A DNA stretch of 64,000 bases from NCBI GenBank assembly GCA_028023455.1, contig JAQFVV010012416.1, forward strand, positions 7,357,594 to 7,421,593, given 5' to 3'. Positions 36,611-47,949 of this stretch are shown here, piece after piece. The notes beneath the pieces were generated by a model, which was given only the letters and a program-made list of their open reading frames with translations, was not told where the DNA came from and made no database searches. A program made the translations under genes and the position numbers. Numbering within the stretch: position 1 is the stretch's first letter; each line of letters opens with the position of its first letter. This DNA is from Epiperipatus broadwayi (taxonomy: Eukaryota; Onychophora; Udeonychophora; Euonychophora; Peripatidae).

Positions 36611-37030
36611 AAAATATTTTTTATATACATTATTTTAACTTTTTAGTGTTGGGATATTTTTGTAAGTATTCCAATTCAAAATTTAAAATAGAGTAAAAAT
36701 AATGTCACAGTCTGTGTAATATTTGAAAGACAATCTGTGTGCATTAAAAATCAATTCCAATATTATTTTGTTTATGAAAGAAGCTTTTTTAAAAAAAAAA
36801 AAAAAAAAACTTTTACAATCCAGAATCATGAGAAATATTTATTTTTATTTTAATTGACTGTAAAAATGTTGTAATAAAAGCTTTTAATATATATATATCA
36901 TCCTCTTAGGCACATCACTGAAAACTTACTGACTCAATGTTAACCTCATTTGAAATTCAGCCTTCCAACATTAGACTTGATAAACAGCTGACAACTCTAA
37001 AATAATGCATTGCATTGATTTCTTATTATA
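36611..37030. other. AT-rich spacer
   Basis: A-run at 36790-36810 and fragments of family C ends near 36860. No gene supported. Confidence 0.45.
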
Positions 37031-38170
37031 CACCCGGGTCTCGTTTTACATGATAGATAGGTTCCTCAGAAAAGACGCGCAAACGAAATTGCGCAAAAAT
37101 AGATGTAACTTACATTGAAAAAGGGGGGGTGCGGTCTGTGATTTTTCAAAATTCGCATAAAAGCAAAGCACCAACGTAAAATTACTTTAAAATTCGCGCA
37201 AAAAAAAAATAAGAAAATAAAATATGACTAATAAAAAATTTCAAATTTGAAAAAAATTGATACAAGACAAACTTTTTTTAACTATAATATTTAATTTTAT
37301 TCAAAATAATATATTTTTATGCATAATTTACAGTACAGTAATTTACATTTTTTTCTACACGTTTTAATTATTATCGCTAAAAAATCAGATTCTCATAAGA
37401 GGAAATACAACTAGCGCCAAGTTCACTCTCATGTTGTGTTAATGGTTTTCTGTTGACAATGTAATTAGTAATTAATCTTTGAAACGATAATTTTATTAAT
37501 TGTTTATGAACTTAGACTTATGATAATAAAAAGACATTTATTTATCACTGCTGGGAAAAATTTATTTAAAACAACTAAAAATTAAATTCTTATTTTTGTC
37601 TTTAATTTTTTAATTTTCGATTCCGTTTAAAAATCAAATGTCATTTTACATCACATTAATTTCAAGTCACCGTAAATAATTTTTAAATTGTTAATTACAA
37701 TTAAAAATCAGAATTTAATTTTTAATTGTCAAATTTAATTGTGCCCACTGCTATTAATCACCTTTTAAAAATAAACTTGCGGACACTAAATGATTAATAA
37801 TTGATTACGTTCTTTTTTAAAAAGCAAAAACAGAATGTGATTTAAAATGCAAAATTAACATGCGCAATGTTTGAACAAATTTACATTATAATCTTGTAAA
37901 ATTTAATGTGTGTATACATAAAATGTGGAAATCATGATTTTAATTTCATTATTGCATAAAATCTTACTATTATAAAGCACTGAAAATATTGAAATTACTA
38001 AGATGAAAGTCGGATTCCAATAATGTTCTATTACTGTCAATATAACGTAAGTGCGCAAAATTTATTATTTAAAGTAATAGCGCATTATCAGAGTTCAACT
38101 TCCCGTGAAACATGAATCGCGTAACCTCAAAATCGTGTTAAATAAGTCCGCGTAAAAAGAGACCCAGGTA
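37031..38170 (-). mobile_element. Tigger/pogo-like DNA transposon, copy 3 (1.1 kb)
   Basis: Inverted ends CACCCGGGTCTCGTTTTACA (37031) and GTAAAAAGAGACCCAGGTA (ending 38170), both flanked by TA. Same orientation as the 31.3-kb copy. At about 37440-37500 it keeps a trace of the transposase C-terminus (minus-strand complement of TTCTGTTGACAATGTAATTA). CpG dinucleotides are better preserved here (GACGCGCAAACG, CGCGCAAAA), suggesting a younger copy than the other two. Confidence 0.85.
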
Positions 38171-38630
38171 TATATGCAAAATTTGAAGATGTATGTTAAA
38201 AATCAATTACAAAATTTAACCTAAACAAACAAATAAACAGATTTTTAAGTTACATAAAAACATTTAAAAATATTTTCCTTGCAACGATAACAAATATGGT
38301 GCATATAAACTATTTGTTACTTACATTTATGAACTGATAATTGGTACATTCTGTCAGAATGTTATTTCAAATTGTAAATTTATTTCTAGATCAAAGAAGA
38401 TCAAATTAATACTCTTCTTCTGCATCATTAGCGATTATTCATTAAAAAGGTATGCCCGTTCTAATTCCAGTAGAAAAACAAAAATAGTTAGTCAAGGAAT
38501 ACAAAATTAAAAATGAGTTGGTCATGATTATATAAACAATTTATAAACTACAAATACCTCAGAATGTCTTAACTAGATTTTATTCTGTTTATTTGGCATC
38601 TTGAAATGATATCTTTTCACTCCGGTAATT
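38171..38630. other. AT-rich spacer
   Basis: No gene supported apart from the candidate exon that follows. Confidence 0.4.
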
Positions 38631-38633
38631 AAC

Positions 38634-38685
38634 CTTTCTTTTTGAAAGTCATCAGCATTTCATCCAAATGCAGTTCTCTACTGTC
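38634..38685 (-). CDS. Candidate internal exon on the minus strand (52 bp)
   Basis: On the minus strand, GGGAAGTTATAG is followed by 52 bases open in one frame (DSRELHLDEMLMTFKKK plus one G) and a donor GTTAATT. It begins in phase 0 and ends in phase 1, so it joins the candidate terminal exon at 13292 without breaking the frame (the junction codon would be glycine). The intron would be 25 kb. The acceptor lacks a strong pyrimidine tract and the piece is very short, so support comes mainly from the phase match and composition. Could be chance. Confidence 0.25.
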
Positions 38686-38969
38686 CTATAACTTCCCAAT
38701 AAAAGCAATCAATATTGCATATTTTTAGAGTTCCTGGAATAATCTTTATAGCATAAATGAGGTTCTGCCTTTTTTTCTCAAAAATCAAACTTAAGTTCAT
38801 GAAAAAAATATTTTTTTGTACATTTGCTACTGTTTATTCATTAATATAATCAAAAACTAAAATTAGTAAAATCCATTATGTTGTTCTTTCATATAAATTA
38901 TAATAAATAATAAAAATCATATATAAGAACTATATAATTTTATAAATATTAATAAAAATTACATATAAA

Positions 38970-39400
38970 AAGCCTCTTTCGTCACATGGTTTAATGTCAT
39001 TTTCAAATGTTAATCATCTATTTTAACATTAACCAATTATTGCAGATAGAACACCATCTGGTGTTCAATAAGTTCTATGATGGAAGTAAAATAACAGTAT
39101 TAAAATAAAACATCAGTAAAATAGAAAAACTTTCACATAGAGATCCAATATAACTTTAAAAAATTGTATGTATTAATTATTATATATATATTGTTATGTT
39201 ATATAGTCAATTCTTTGAATGTATATTGGATCTCTATATGAAGGTTTTATTATATTTTATTGATGCTTTCATTTTGTTAATGTTATTTTACTTCCTTTAT
39301 AGAACCTTAGACAGTATTCTAATTGCAATAATTGATTAACATTGAAATAGATTACTAATATTTGAAAAAGGTATGAAACCATGTGCCAAAAAAGATTTTA
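38970..39400. repeat. Palindromic element (about 430 bp)
   Basis: Left arm: CACATGGTTTAATG, TTTTAACATTAACCAATTATT, TCTATGATGGAAGTAAAATAAC, CATAGAGATCCAATATA. Right arm: TATATTGGATCTCTATATG, GTTATTTTACTTCC, AATAATTGATTAACATTGAAA, GAAACCATGTG. Loop near 39160-39200 with a TA tract. No coding frame. Confidence 0.8.
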
Positions 39401-40487
39401 ATGTATAATTATATAGCTGTTGTATATGATTCTTATTGTTTATTATAATTTATTCATTAAAACTTTTTTACACCTTTTAATAATGTTAAGAGTTTGTTCC
39501 ACTCACTAATAAATTAGGAATAAAAGCATTCAACAAAAAAAAAATTTACAAATAATAAAACAGAAACAAACAAGTGGAATGTTGAAAAACATGCTCCAGT
39601 GCAACATTTCTCGAATTGTGGGGTGCACCTCCTTAGGGGGTGCTATAGCTTGGTAGAGGGGGCATCAAATAAATGAACAAGGCAAGACATCAGATATATA
39701 TTTTTTATTAATTTAAAATATAATCAAAACAAAAGTATTAAAACATTTCTAGGAGCAACATTTAATGACTAATATGTGCTTGCTTTGAATTACACAGTGT
39801 GCCCAGGTTTGGTTTTATATTCGAGATAATCACTATGAACTACTTTTCTACTTGAAGTTTTTCCTATATTTAGATTTTTAAACAGCTACAGCCAAAAAAC
39901 CGATTTCACAAAGGTATGAAGAGGGAAAAGGTAACAGTGCCCAAAGCACTTTTGTTTTAATAAGAGAATAATTACAAGACAGTTCAGTCCACAAATTTGT
40001 TAAAGTCTTAATAACAAACATTGATTTTTCTGATCTATTTAAAGAAAGATCTATCAGTTGTTCTTGTAGCAATAGGCTGGCCAGTGTATTGTCAAATTGA
40101 TTTACTACCCAATTCCAGTCACACAATTTAATGTCTTCTTCAGCAAAAAAGTATTTGCAAAAATTATTGCTTAAATTCTTTTAATGACCCTTCACTGTCT
40201 TTAGCAACTCTTTTTTATGACTCTCATCTGAAGAGTAGATGTGGATAAATTAATATCGTGTGAAACATCTCAAAGCAGTTTTCTTTTATTTTGTTATTCC
40301 GGTTGTATTCTCATTCTTGGTGTTCGCCTTAAGATGGTGTTGATGCTAATCAAAACATATACATGTAATGATTCCGGGCCGGACCTAAATGATCGATTTG
40401 ATCTAAAAAGATCTGATTTCTTAGATTTGTAATAAAATATTCTACTAACTAATACTATTATATGATGTCAGTTTTTTTTCATTTTTG

Positions 40488-40835
40488 TAAATGTTTATTA
40501 ATCTTATCTTGTTTTTGACTTTGTGTGTGTGTGTCTTTAAAGTTAAGGTGTTTTTCTAATTTTTTTTTTTACTTTATGTGTGTCTTTTTAAAGTTACGGT
40601 CTTTTTTTTTTTGCAAGAGTAAATCAATAATTTGATTCAAAAGCAAGATGTAATAAGTAAATGTTTATTAATCTTATCTTGTTTTTGAGTTTGTGTGTGT
40701 GTGTCTTTAAAGTTATGGGGCTTTTTCTCTTTTTTTTTTTTTTTTTGGACTTTATGTGTGTCTTTTTTTTTAAAGTTACGGTATTTTTGGTCAAGAGTAA
40801 ATCAATCATTTTATTAAAAAAGCAAGACGTAATTC
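40488..40835. repeat. Tandem duplication, unit 170 bp, inside the nested transposon
   Basis: Two copies starting at 40488 and 40658. Both open TAAATGTTTATTAATCTTAT, carry GTGTGTGTGTGTCTTTAAAG and TTTATGTGTGTCTTTTT, and end in AGAGTAAATCAAT-type words. T-rich on the plus strand. Confidence 0.85.
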
Positions 40836-40904
40836 TAAATCTATCAAAAGTAACATAATTTATATACTACAATTTAGAATTGATACCCAACTACTATTAG
40901 TAAG

Positions 40905-41412
40905 TACCGTCATTAAAAGACTCGATTGAAAAATGATACCCGACTAATTTCCGTTTTCTTTTTTTCTTTTTTGGGGACAGCAATGAATCAGAAAGTGGGT
41001 TGTTTTTTTGTTCAGTCTGTCTATATAAAATGGGTACCATTATTGAAATACTAAATTTAAAAATGATAGCCGACTAATTTGCATTTCTTTTGACAGTAAT
41101 TAATCAGAAAGTGGGTTTCTTTTTTTTTTTTTGGTAAATCTTGTGTATATATAAAAACAAACAAACCGTAATTCAAAGACTCCATTGAAAAAAATCAAAC
41201 CCCGTTGAATTTGCTTTTTTTTTTTAAAGACAGTAATTAATCAGGAACTGGGTTGTTTTTGTTAGTGTGTAGATATAAAAACTAATCTTATTTTGAAATA
41301 ATGTAACAAAACAAAAAAAAATAATAATAATACCCGACTAATTTTATTTTTCGGACAAGTAATTCCTAATAATTAGACAGTGGGTTGTTTTTGTTTGTGC
41401 GTATATATATAG
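40905..41412. repeat. Four-unit tandem array, about 130 bp per unit, inside the nested transposon
   Basis: Units begin near 40905, 41035, 41164 and 41283. Each contains a TACCCGACTAATTT-type word (GATACCCGACTAATTT, GATAGCCGACTAATTT, AACCCCGTTGAATTT, ATACCCGACTAATTT), then a GACAGTAATTAATCAGAAAG-type word, GTGGGTTGTTTTT and a TATATAAA end. Confidence 0.8.
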
Positions 41413-43740
41413 CGAAAGTAACTGGTCACGAACGAATTCTCGTGAAAACGGTACTTTTCGCGTGATCCTTTAATTTTTTTTTCCCTTTCGCACCCTTAAA
41501 AGCAATTTTTGAGGGTTACCCCTTCGTAATGGAATCTTCAGGACATTATTACTAAACTTACAACAGTAAACTAAGTTACATCACATTAAAAAAAATAGAC
41601 GTCTTATCAAATTTTAAAAAACTACGACTGCTTCAAATACACACACTCTCACCCGAAATTACAGAGAGAATAGATATTCTACCATTACGAGAAAATGATG
41701 AACAAAATCGACTACTATGGCAGCCAATCAAGGCATTTCTTTCTCTTTGCTTTTAGCATAGAAAAAAAAAGCCATAACCGGCAGCCGTCGGGAACTCTTT
41801 CTGTGTTTTATCATAGAAAGAAGTCTCTTTGTTTGGCTTCTGTCGCCGCCTCCTCCGTCCAACATAGCGTGAGGACTTTTCTGCATTTATAACGTAGAAA
41901 AATTCCTCTTTGGTTGGGTGAAGGCCGGTAAAACGATATATTTCTAGGAATTTACCTAGAAGTAGCGACATCTTAAGGCGAATACCAAGGATGAGAAAAC
42001 AACCGTTATTCCATAACTGTATTTTTTTTACAAAAAGGATTGACCCTTTCATTTGAATCAAATATATTTGTATTATTTCCCTAAATTAAAGATTAAATGA
42101 ATTAAGTTTCTTGAATATGGCAACTAAGTAGGAGAGCTTCATTAAAAATAACTTGTAAAATTCTTCCACGTGCTTATGTCCCTCTTTGCTTAAGAATATC
42201 ATTATTTCATTTTTCAATTTGTAAACACACTTGAACATCTTATGAGTGACAGCCATCTGGATGAAGATTAAATTAACCATGATTTATGTTCAGCTCCCAT
42301 ATCTTCACAAAGAGCAGGAAAAATCCTTGATTTTAGAGGCCTGGTTTTTATATAATTAATTGTATAGCAATTTTGAAGCTAAGATTTCCCAATGAATCAT
42401 GCAGTGCATCCAGACTACTCCTAAAGAGTGCATCCAGACTATTCCTGAAGATTCTTTCTTCACAAATGCTTGTAAACTGTTATATCTTCCAGATATAGCA
42501 TGAGCTCCATCAGTGCAAATCCCAATACAATCTTTCCACTGCAAGTTTGTGTCAATAGTAGTATCATTTGTAATTCTGAACAATTTGACACCAGTTGTTC
42601 TTTTATTAAAACCACAAAGGATATTTACATAATTACAAAAGATATGTTTAGTTTGATTAACACAATATCTTCAAAGCCATCACAAGACTTCAACTATTTT
42701 ATCACTCTGACAGAATCTGATATAGCAAATCAAATGGGAATCATTACTGATGTCTGTTGCTTCATCAAGTTGCATGGCAAATAATATTCCAACTAATCCA
42801 GATTCAAGCTGTTATTGAATATCCACAGATGTATTGTTAATTCTTTAGCAAACTGCATCATTTGACAAAGAAATATTCTTAAGTTGTTCAGCATAGATTT
42901 CACCAAACATTGTTTCTGCAATGTCCACAACAGCTGGTAAAATAAATTGCTCTTCACTAGTATGTGGCTTTTTATATTTGGCTATTTTATAAGCCACTTT
43001 GTATAATGCCAATAAAGCTCTTTCATTTATGTGAGGACTTTATGGAAATCTGACATCCATTTTTCAAAACATCTGAGTTTCTCTGCAAAAAAAAATCACA
43101 AGGCTTACCGATATATTCTTTGTGCAGGGTTTCCAAATGCATCTTCAATTTATTCAGTGCTATCTGCAACTAAGATTTTGAAACAAATAACACAAAGGTT
43201 TTTCTTTACCATTTATTTGGGTGCTTACAAACCGAAGTTTAAGTATGCTTGGTCATATTTTCATGTTTTTAATTTTAAAATAGGATTAGCACTGATACTA
43301 GGCATTTTTGACTTCAAGCTTATATTTGCCTCCAATTAAAAATTTATTTATATTTATAGGGGTACATAAATATACATTTTTTTTTTTTTCAGTATTGTAA
43401 CTTCAAGTAACAAAGTCTCTTATGTAGTACAGTATAATGGAACAATTAATAACTCATGAGCAGAAGCACTGCTTTTATAGTCACATATTTTCAATCTCAA
43501 AAGTTCAAGACTCATCAATATCTGCCATGAACGTTCGGGTAAAAATTAAATTATGTAATAATACAGTGTGACTATACTACATTGGTAGCAATCCTTAGTT
43601 TTACTAAATCCAATTTAAATTCCCATGGATTGGGTTACTCTCACCTATTTTTTAATCTTATATTATGCAGGAGGCTCTAAATTATTCAGGGTAAAAAAGG
43701 GGGCACAAAATATGAAAGATTGAGATCTGCTGTTCTAGTG

Positions 43741-43860
43741 ACAAAAATGACAGCAAAAAAAATAGAATTTGTTATAAAATGTTAGTCATGATTAATTAAT
43801 TCAGCCTTTCCTGGAGATTTTAAGTATTATAACTAATATTTGAAATTGTATACACAGTAA
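43741..43860. other. AT-rich flank
   Basis: Nothing supported. Confidence 0.5.
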
Positions 43861-43861
43861 G

Positions 43862-44165
43862 GATCTTGTGGTATGATGATAAAACATCTATTTGCTATGA
43901 CTTGGTTTTGAATCTAGGCTATCAAAACTTTAAAAATGGTTTCGGGTACTAATCAAACTTAAGATTTTTCTTTCAGATAACTTGATAATAGTAAAACCAG
44001 CGACCTATTCAATACTGGTCAATAAATGAATATCTAGATATTCTTATCCTAAGTGTAAAGATAAATAACTGCTCAAAGTCTCACCACTCAGCAAAACTAA
44101 AAAAGCTAGTGATTTATACTCTTTTCCTTCCCTGTTCTCTATGAGAAACTATTTAGAGAGGTCAT
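43862..44165 (+). repeat. tRNA-derived SINE, copy related to 49540
   Basis: A-box-like CTTGTGGTATGATGATAA and B-box-like GGTTTTGAATCTAG spaced as in tRNA-derived SINEs. The body shares ATCTAGATATTCTTA, GCTCAAAGTCTCACCA and TTCTCTATGAG-type words with the copy at 49540-49790. Both boxes are mutated, so probably not transcribed by polymerase III. Confidence 0.6.
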
Positions 44166-44169
44166 GGAC

Positions 44170-44580
44170 TACTTATTTAAAAAAATGTTTCAATCTTATA
44201 GGGTAACCCTCACCTTGGATGTGAAGCTTACAGAGTAATCCCTACTTTAAGAAGTTTTGGATGTGAAATCATGGAAAAATTAACTTTTTCACGTCAAAAT
44301 GTTGGATCACTCAATAAACTTCTAATTATTTTCATTTTCATTTTTTTGATACATTATAATTTATTTCTAATACATAATATCTAAACAATTTGCATCTGTT
44401 TTATGAGTTTTAAAAGTTAAAGGTAAAAATAATTTGCTTATATTGAAAATAATTTTGCAATTAACATTTATATATTAAATTGGTCTTTATCTATATAATT
44501 AAATAAATCTATTATTTTTTAATTTATTTTTTTTAAAGAAATTATGATAGACAGAGATTAATAGTTTAACAAAGTTATTC
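44170..44580. other. AT-rich spacer
   Basis: No gene supported. Confidence 0.5.
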
Positions 44581-44729
44581 ACCTTTTTAAGATATACAAA
44601 ACAATGATCACAACTGACAGACATTCTTTAGATCTCATATACCTACACCTGCATATATATTCAGGCGTAGGTGTATGAGCTCTAAAGAATATCTATTAAC
44701 TGTGATCATTCTCCATACCTTAAAAAGGT
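44581..44729. repeat. Palindromic element (149 bp)
   Basis: ACCTTTTTAAG, AATGATCACA, TTCTTTAGATCTCATA and TACCTACACCTG on the left return as CAGGCGTAGGTGTA, TGAGCTCTAAAGAA, TGTGATCATT and CTTAAAAAGGT on the right. Short loop around 44655. Confidence 0.8.
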
Positions 44730-46600
44730 ATAGAGAGAGAATCCTGCTGTAATGTTTTATATAAACTTTTTAATGCTAATCACTACTTTTCATGTAGGTA
44801 ACAAGACAGTTTTGTGAATTATTCATATTTTCATCAAAAATATGGAATTCTAATTTCTTTTAAAAAAAGAAAACCAATATGCACCATTTAATAATACATT
44901 ATACGTATATTCACAAAATAATATTTAGATTTTATGGCAACACCATGAAGATAATGTTATGTCACTATGATAGCCAACTACAATTACTCTCTCCCTATCT
45001 ATTACTGTATAAGTAGTTTTTTCTTATTACTTATTCAATTTTTATGTATTAACATGTATAGTTTTTAAATTAAATTGCATCATAAGGTATGTGTGTGTAT
45101 GTTAAAGTATATATATAAAAGTTCGCTATCTCTTATAAATCCAGTAGAACTACTACGTTTACTATATCAATTATTATTTATATCAAATAAGCATTATGCT
45201 ACAAACAATTTGAAGTACATCTACTATTTTGGCAATTTATATAGCATAATTATCTATTTCCCTATTATTCAGCACTATCTTCTATGGGACAAAATTATAA
45301 TAGAGATCTTTAAATGTTCCCACCACTTGAGTTACGAATTACTTAAATGGCGATTTTTAATTAATCCTCAATACACGTATTTTTTAAAAAAATAACAGTT
45401 CAGAGATAGCAAATACAATATTTGTAAATATGTAATTAAAATGCAGACGAATCGCAAATTCTGTTAATTAATAAGGGCAATTGCCATTAGCGTGGTGATT
45501 AGTCCAATAGCCCTATTACCCCCTCCCCAAATAACAAATGAATGGCTTCAATGGTAATTTTAAAAAAAAATACTGATCTTTGAAAAATATTAAATCTAAT
45601 TGCTAAATCTTATTGAGCTTCATAGAAGTAAGCAGATTTGTGGTGGAGGGGGGGGGTGCTATTTATTTGCTTTCAGAGAATGACAATATGTACTAAGATA
45701 TTAAAATTATTGCTTCGTATTTACATTCCGCAGTGACATAAAATACCAAATATATATTTTTATTACTACCGAATAAAGATATTGTATCACTGTAAAAATA
45801 AAATGTTTTTATAGCGTTTTTAAAAATAAATTTAATGCAGACCTATGTGCTTTAATGTAGTGCTAAATTGGGATATTCTGGAGTTTAAGTTTATGGATCA
45901 CAGTACCTACGCTTCTGATGTTCAAACTTTCCACTTAATAAAACCATTTGATTTTTTAAAATTTAATATAGACTACTTATATAAATGTTTTACTACCATT
46001 GCCCTAAAAATTGGCTATTTATATGTATATTTATGAATATGTGTATGCATTTATACATTTATTACAAAAATTCAAAGCACATGCATATGCCATAATGCAC
46101 AGCTAGATTTTCTGATATTACAGACCTCCATAGTTGGCACTTTGATGATGACTATACCTGTATAATGAATTCTAAGATGGAAAAATTCTGACAATTTTTT
46201 CCAGATAATAAAAAATACATTTATCATCCCCACCCCATTCTACAAAAGATATGTTAATGATTTATATATTAGTATTCAAAACAAAATTTGAACATATAAC
46301 CTCATCATCTCTTTAGGAAACTATAACTAATTGTAATTATCTTTTTTCCAATCCCTCCTTCCCTAATCCTTAAAAAAGTATGTGGATTCTGAATGGATGC
46401 TTGGTGATTAAGAAATTTTTTATCAAATAAAATATTTCCAAAAGAAAGATATAGTTTTACAGATTTGAGCCAGATTAAATCATCTGTATGACTTGAATGG
46501 GACCTAATTTGGAAAAGACTTTCCAATTTTATCATCTTTTTTGGAACAGAGTATACTATAAGAGTGATTTTCTGGGGATAAAATTTTAACTTTTTAAAAA
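44730..46600. other. AT-rich spacer
   Basis: A 106-codon plus-strand frame at 45075-45395 and a 63-codon frame at 45845-46036 are AT-driven (isoleucine, tyrosine, leucine-rich) with no motif; I treat them as chance. Run of nine G at 45648-45656. Confidence 0.45.
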
Positions 46601-46639
46601 TGATTTGACAAAACATTGTAAAATTTCAAGACATAAGAG

Positions 46640-46844
46640 AATATTTCAATTCCATTTCCCAATGTTTATCTGGTGCATTTTTAATCCCAAACTCTACTAC
46701 ATCGTAACTCTCCATCTGCGTAAAGATTTCAGATTACTCACCAAACGTATATTTTGTTACAGGCAATTAATTAGGCATCTTAATCCCCATATCAATATAG
46801 GTTATCTAGTATTTTCTCATTGTACCAGACAAGATAGGGACTGA
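46640..46844 (+). pseudogene. Possible GPCR seventh-helix / C-tail remnant (weak)
   Basis: The plus-strand frame gives FPMFIWCIFNPKLYYIV followed by LRKDFRLLTKRIFC. An N-P-x-x-Y word followed by a basic helix with F-R and a downstream cysteine is what the end of helix 7 and helix 8 of rhodopsin-type receptors look like. No other transmembrane segments are found upstream in this frame, so it would be a fragment or an exon. The match is short and could be coincidental. Confidence 0.2.
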
Positions 46845-46849
46845 TTTCT

Positions 46850-47940
46850 ATCTGCTTTTAATATTTCATAAAACGGTGAGTAATATTTATGAAAAAATAT
46901 TTTCCTTTTTTTTTTTTTTTTACAAAGATTAACAGCTCATTCTTCTATTGTATATTTTTTACTATAAATATTTATAAACCAGAAATAAAACAATGAAAAA
47001 ATATCAATCTGTCAACACAGGCAGAGAGATATAAGTATTTGTTACCTCTAACTCAACTGATGAATGAAACTTATTTGCAAATTGCATGCATGGTGAGAGA
47101 AGATCATGGTTGTGATATAGTAAAGTTAAGATAAGATGTGTATAGATAAACAAAATAAAAAAAGTATATTGTTTCATGTTAAATATTAATCATAAATTGC
47201 TTTTTATTCATTGATAATTTTCACACTAAAAACATACTTGTATGATCATATTACAATCGTATATAACTTATTAATCTATATTTTTTTTTGCTAAACTCTT
47301 CTGGTTACTGTGAATTCATGTGACTATTATAATATAACCTCCCATTTACATTTTCTTTTCTTATTTTATTACAAGAAAGTCATTATAATATATATATAGA
47401 GTATAGCTACCAAATAGAAAAAGTAGGTAAAATCTAGAAGCTTACTTCCCCTGAGCTCACATGGTACCCAAATAAATTGTTACTTAAAGACCAAAAAAAA
47501 AATTTGGTTATAGTAATGAATATTTATTACACAATAAAAAAATTTAAGATATACCATGTAAAAAATGACAAGATTAGTATAAGTTTAAAATAAAAAAATT
47601 TACTGAAAAAAAAACCCAAACACTCCACATTTACAATTGACTCTGTGAGTAAAGCTGATAATTTTTGATAAAATAGCTTACTAACATGGAATTAATTAAT
47701 TACCTTCATTCAACTTTTCATTTCTGTACTGCTCTAAATAAATAAAACTGTTTTTTAAAAATTAAGGTTTGGAAAAATGTCTTTATTTCATTATATACTT
47801 TGTACAACATTAGGTTATATGTCAGAAATTACTTATTATCGTTTAACATGTAACATTAATAATATATTTTGTTCCTCGATTGAACGTTTTATTTTATTAA
47901 AAGATAGTTCTACTAATAGTGATGGTGTGGGGGTTTATCT
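46850..47940. other. AT-rich spacer
   Basis: Nothing supported. Confidence 0.45.
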
Positions 47941-47949
47941 TTCACTTAG

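Larger units (their letters stand above)
40301..42004. mobile_element. DNA transposon with 36-bp inverted ends and 8-bp target duplication (superfamily undetermined)
   Basis: The left end GGTTGTATTCTCATTCTTGG runs on to CCTTAAGATG (40336). The right end is its complement, CATCTTAAGGCGAATACC to AGAAAACAACC (42004), with three mismatches in 36 bp. It is flanked by a perfect direct repeat GTTATTCC (40293-40300 and 42005-42012). Excising the element restores a continuous hAT frame (KKIQLWNN followed by KIKENCFEMF). Ends beginning GG with an 8-bp duplication fit Merlin-like or other 8-bp-TSD groups, but no transposase is recognisable inside; an antisense open frame at 41753-42061 is probably fortuitous. 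The interior holds two tandem arrays (separate entries). Likely non-autonomous. Confidence 0.85.
39835..43335 (-). pseudogene. hAT transposase pseudogene (ZBED5/SCAND3-like group), interrupted 40301-42004
   Basis: Read from 43335 downward on the minus strand: a BED-finger-like start (LRFVSTQINGKEKPLC), KKPHTSEEQFILPAVVDI, ISLSNDAVC, FAMQLDEATDIS, then the open piece 42583-42356 with QWKDCIGICTDGAHAISGRY and WMHCMIHWEILASK, then KLSYLVAIFKKLNSFNLSF, VKKIQLWNN. After the insertion it resumes with SSDESHKKELLKTVKGH, FCKYFFAEEDIKL, and the C-terminal dimerisation region LLPFPSSYLCEIGFLAV. These blocks follow the order known for hAT transposases of the ZBED5-like group (GICTDGA and LPF.S.YLCE.GF are diagnostic). 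Stops and frame changes are scattered; not functional. Confidence 0.9.
39602..43732 (-). mobile_element. hAT-superfamily DNA transposon (split by a nested insertion)
   Basis: Outer ends are CAACATTTCTCGAATTGTGG (39602, followed by GGTGC and AGGGGGTGC words) and, at the right, the complement-type end TTGAGATCTGCTG (43732), similar to hAT ends of the CAGxxxTTCTCAA type. The flanks CTCCAGTG (39594-39601) and TTCTAGTG (43733-43740) form an 8-bp target duplication with two C/T differences, the size typical of hAT. Removing the nested transposon and one copy of its target duplication leaves about 2.4 kb, the usual size of an autonomous hAT of this group. The transposase gene is on the minus strand and dead. 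Confidence 0.8.

Noticed and set aside
36960-37020. Minus-strand acceptor-like TTATTTTAG with a 16-codon frame ending in TGA
   Set aside because: Very short and without other support; similar pieces occur often in AT-rich DNA.
41753-42061. 102-codon minus-strand frame as transposase of the nested element
   Set aside because: Its first part is the hAT frame outside the inserted element and it runs through the inverted repeat; the remainder (arginine-rich RRRRRQK) shows no transposase motif.
45075-45395. 106-codon plus-strand open frame
   Set aside because: Composition (I, Y, L, K) is what AT-rich random DNA gives; no motif, no splice or promoter context.
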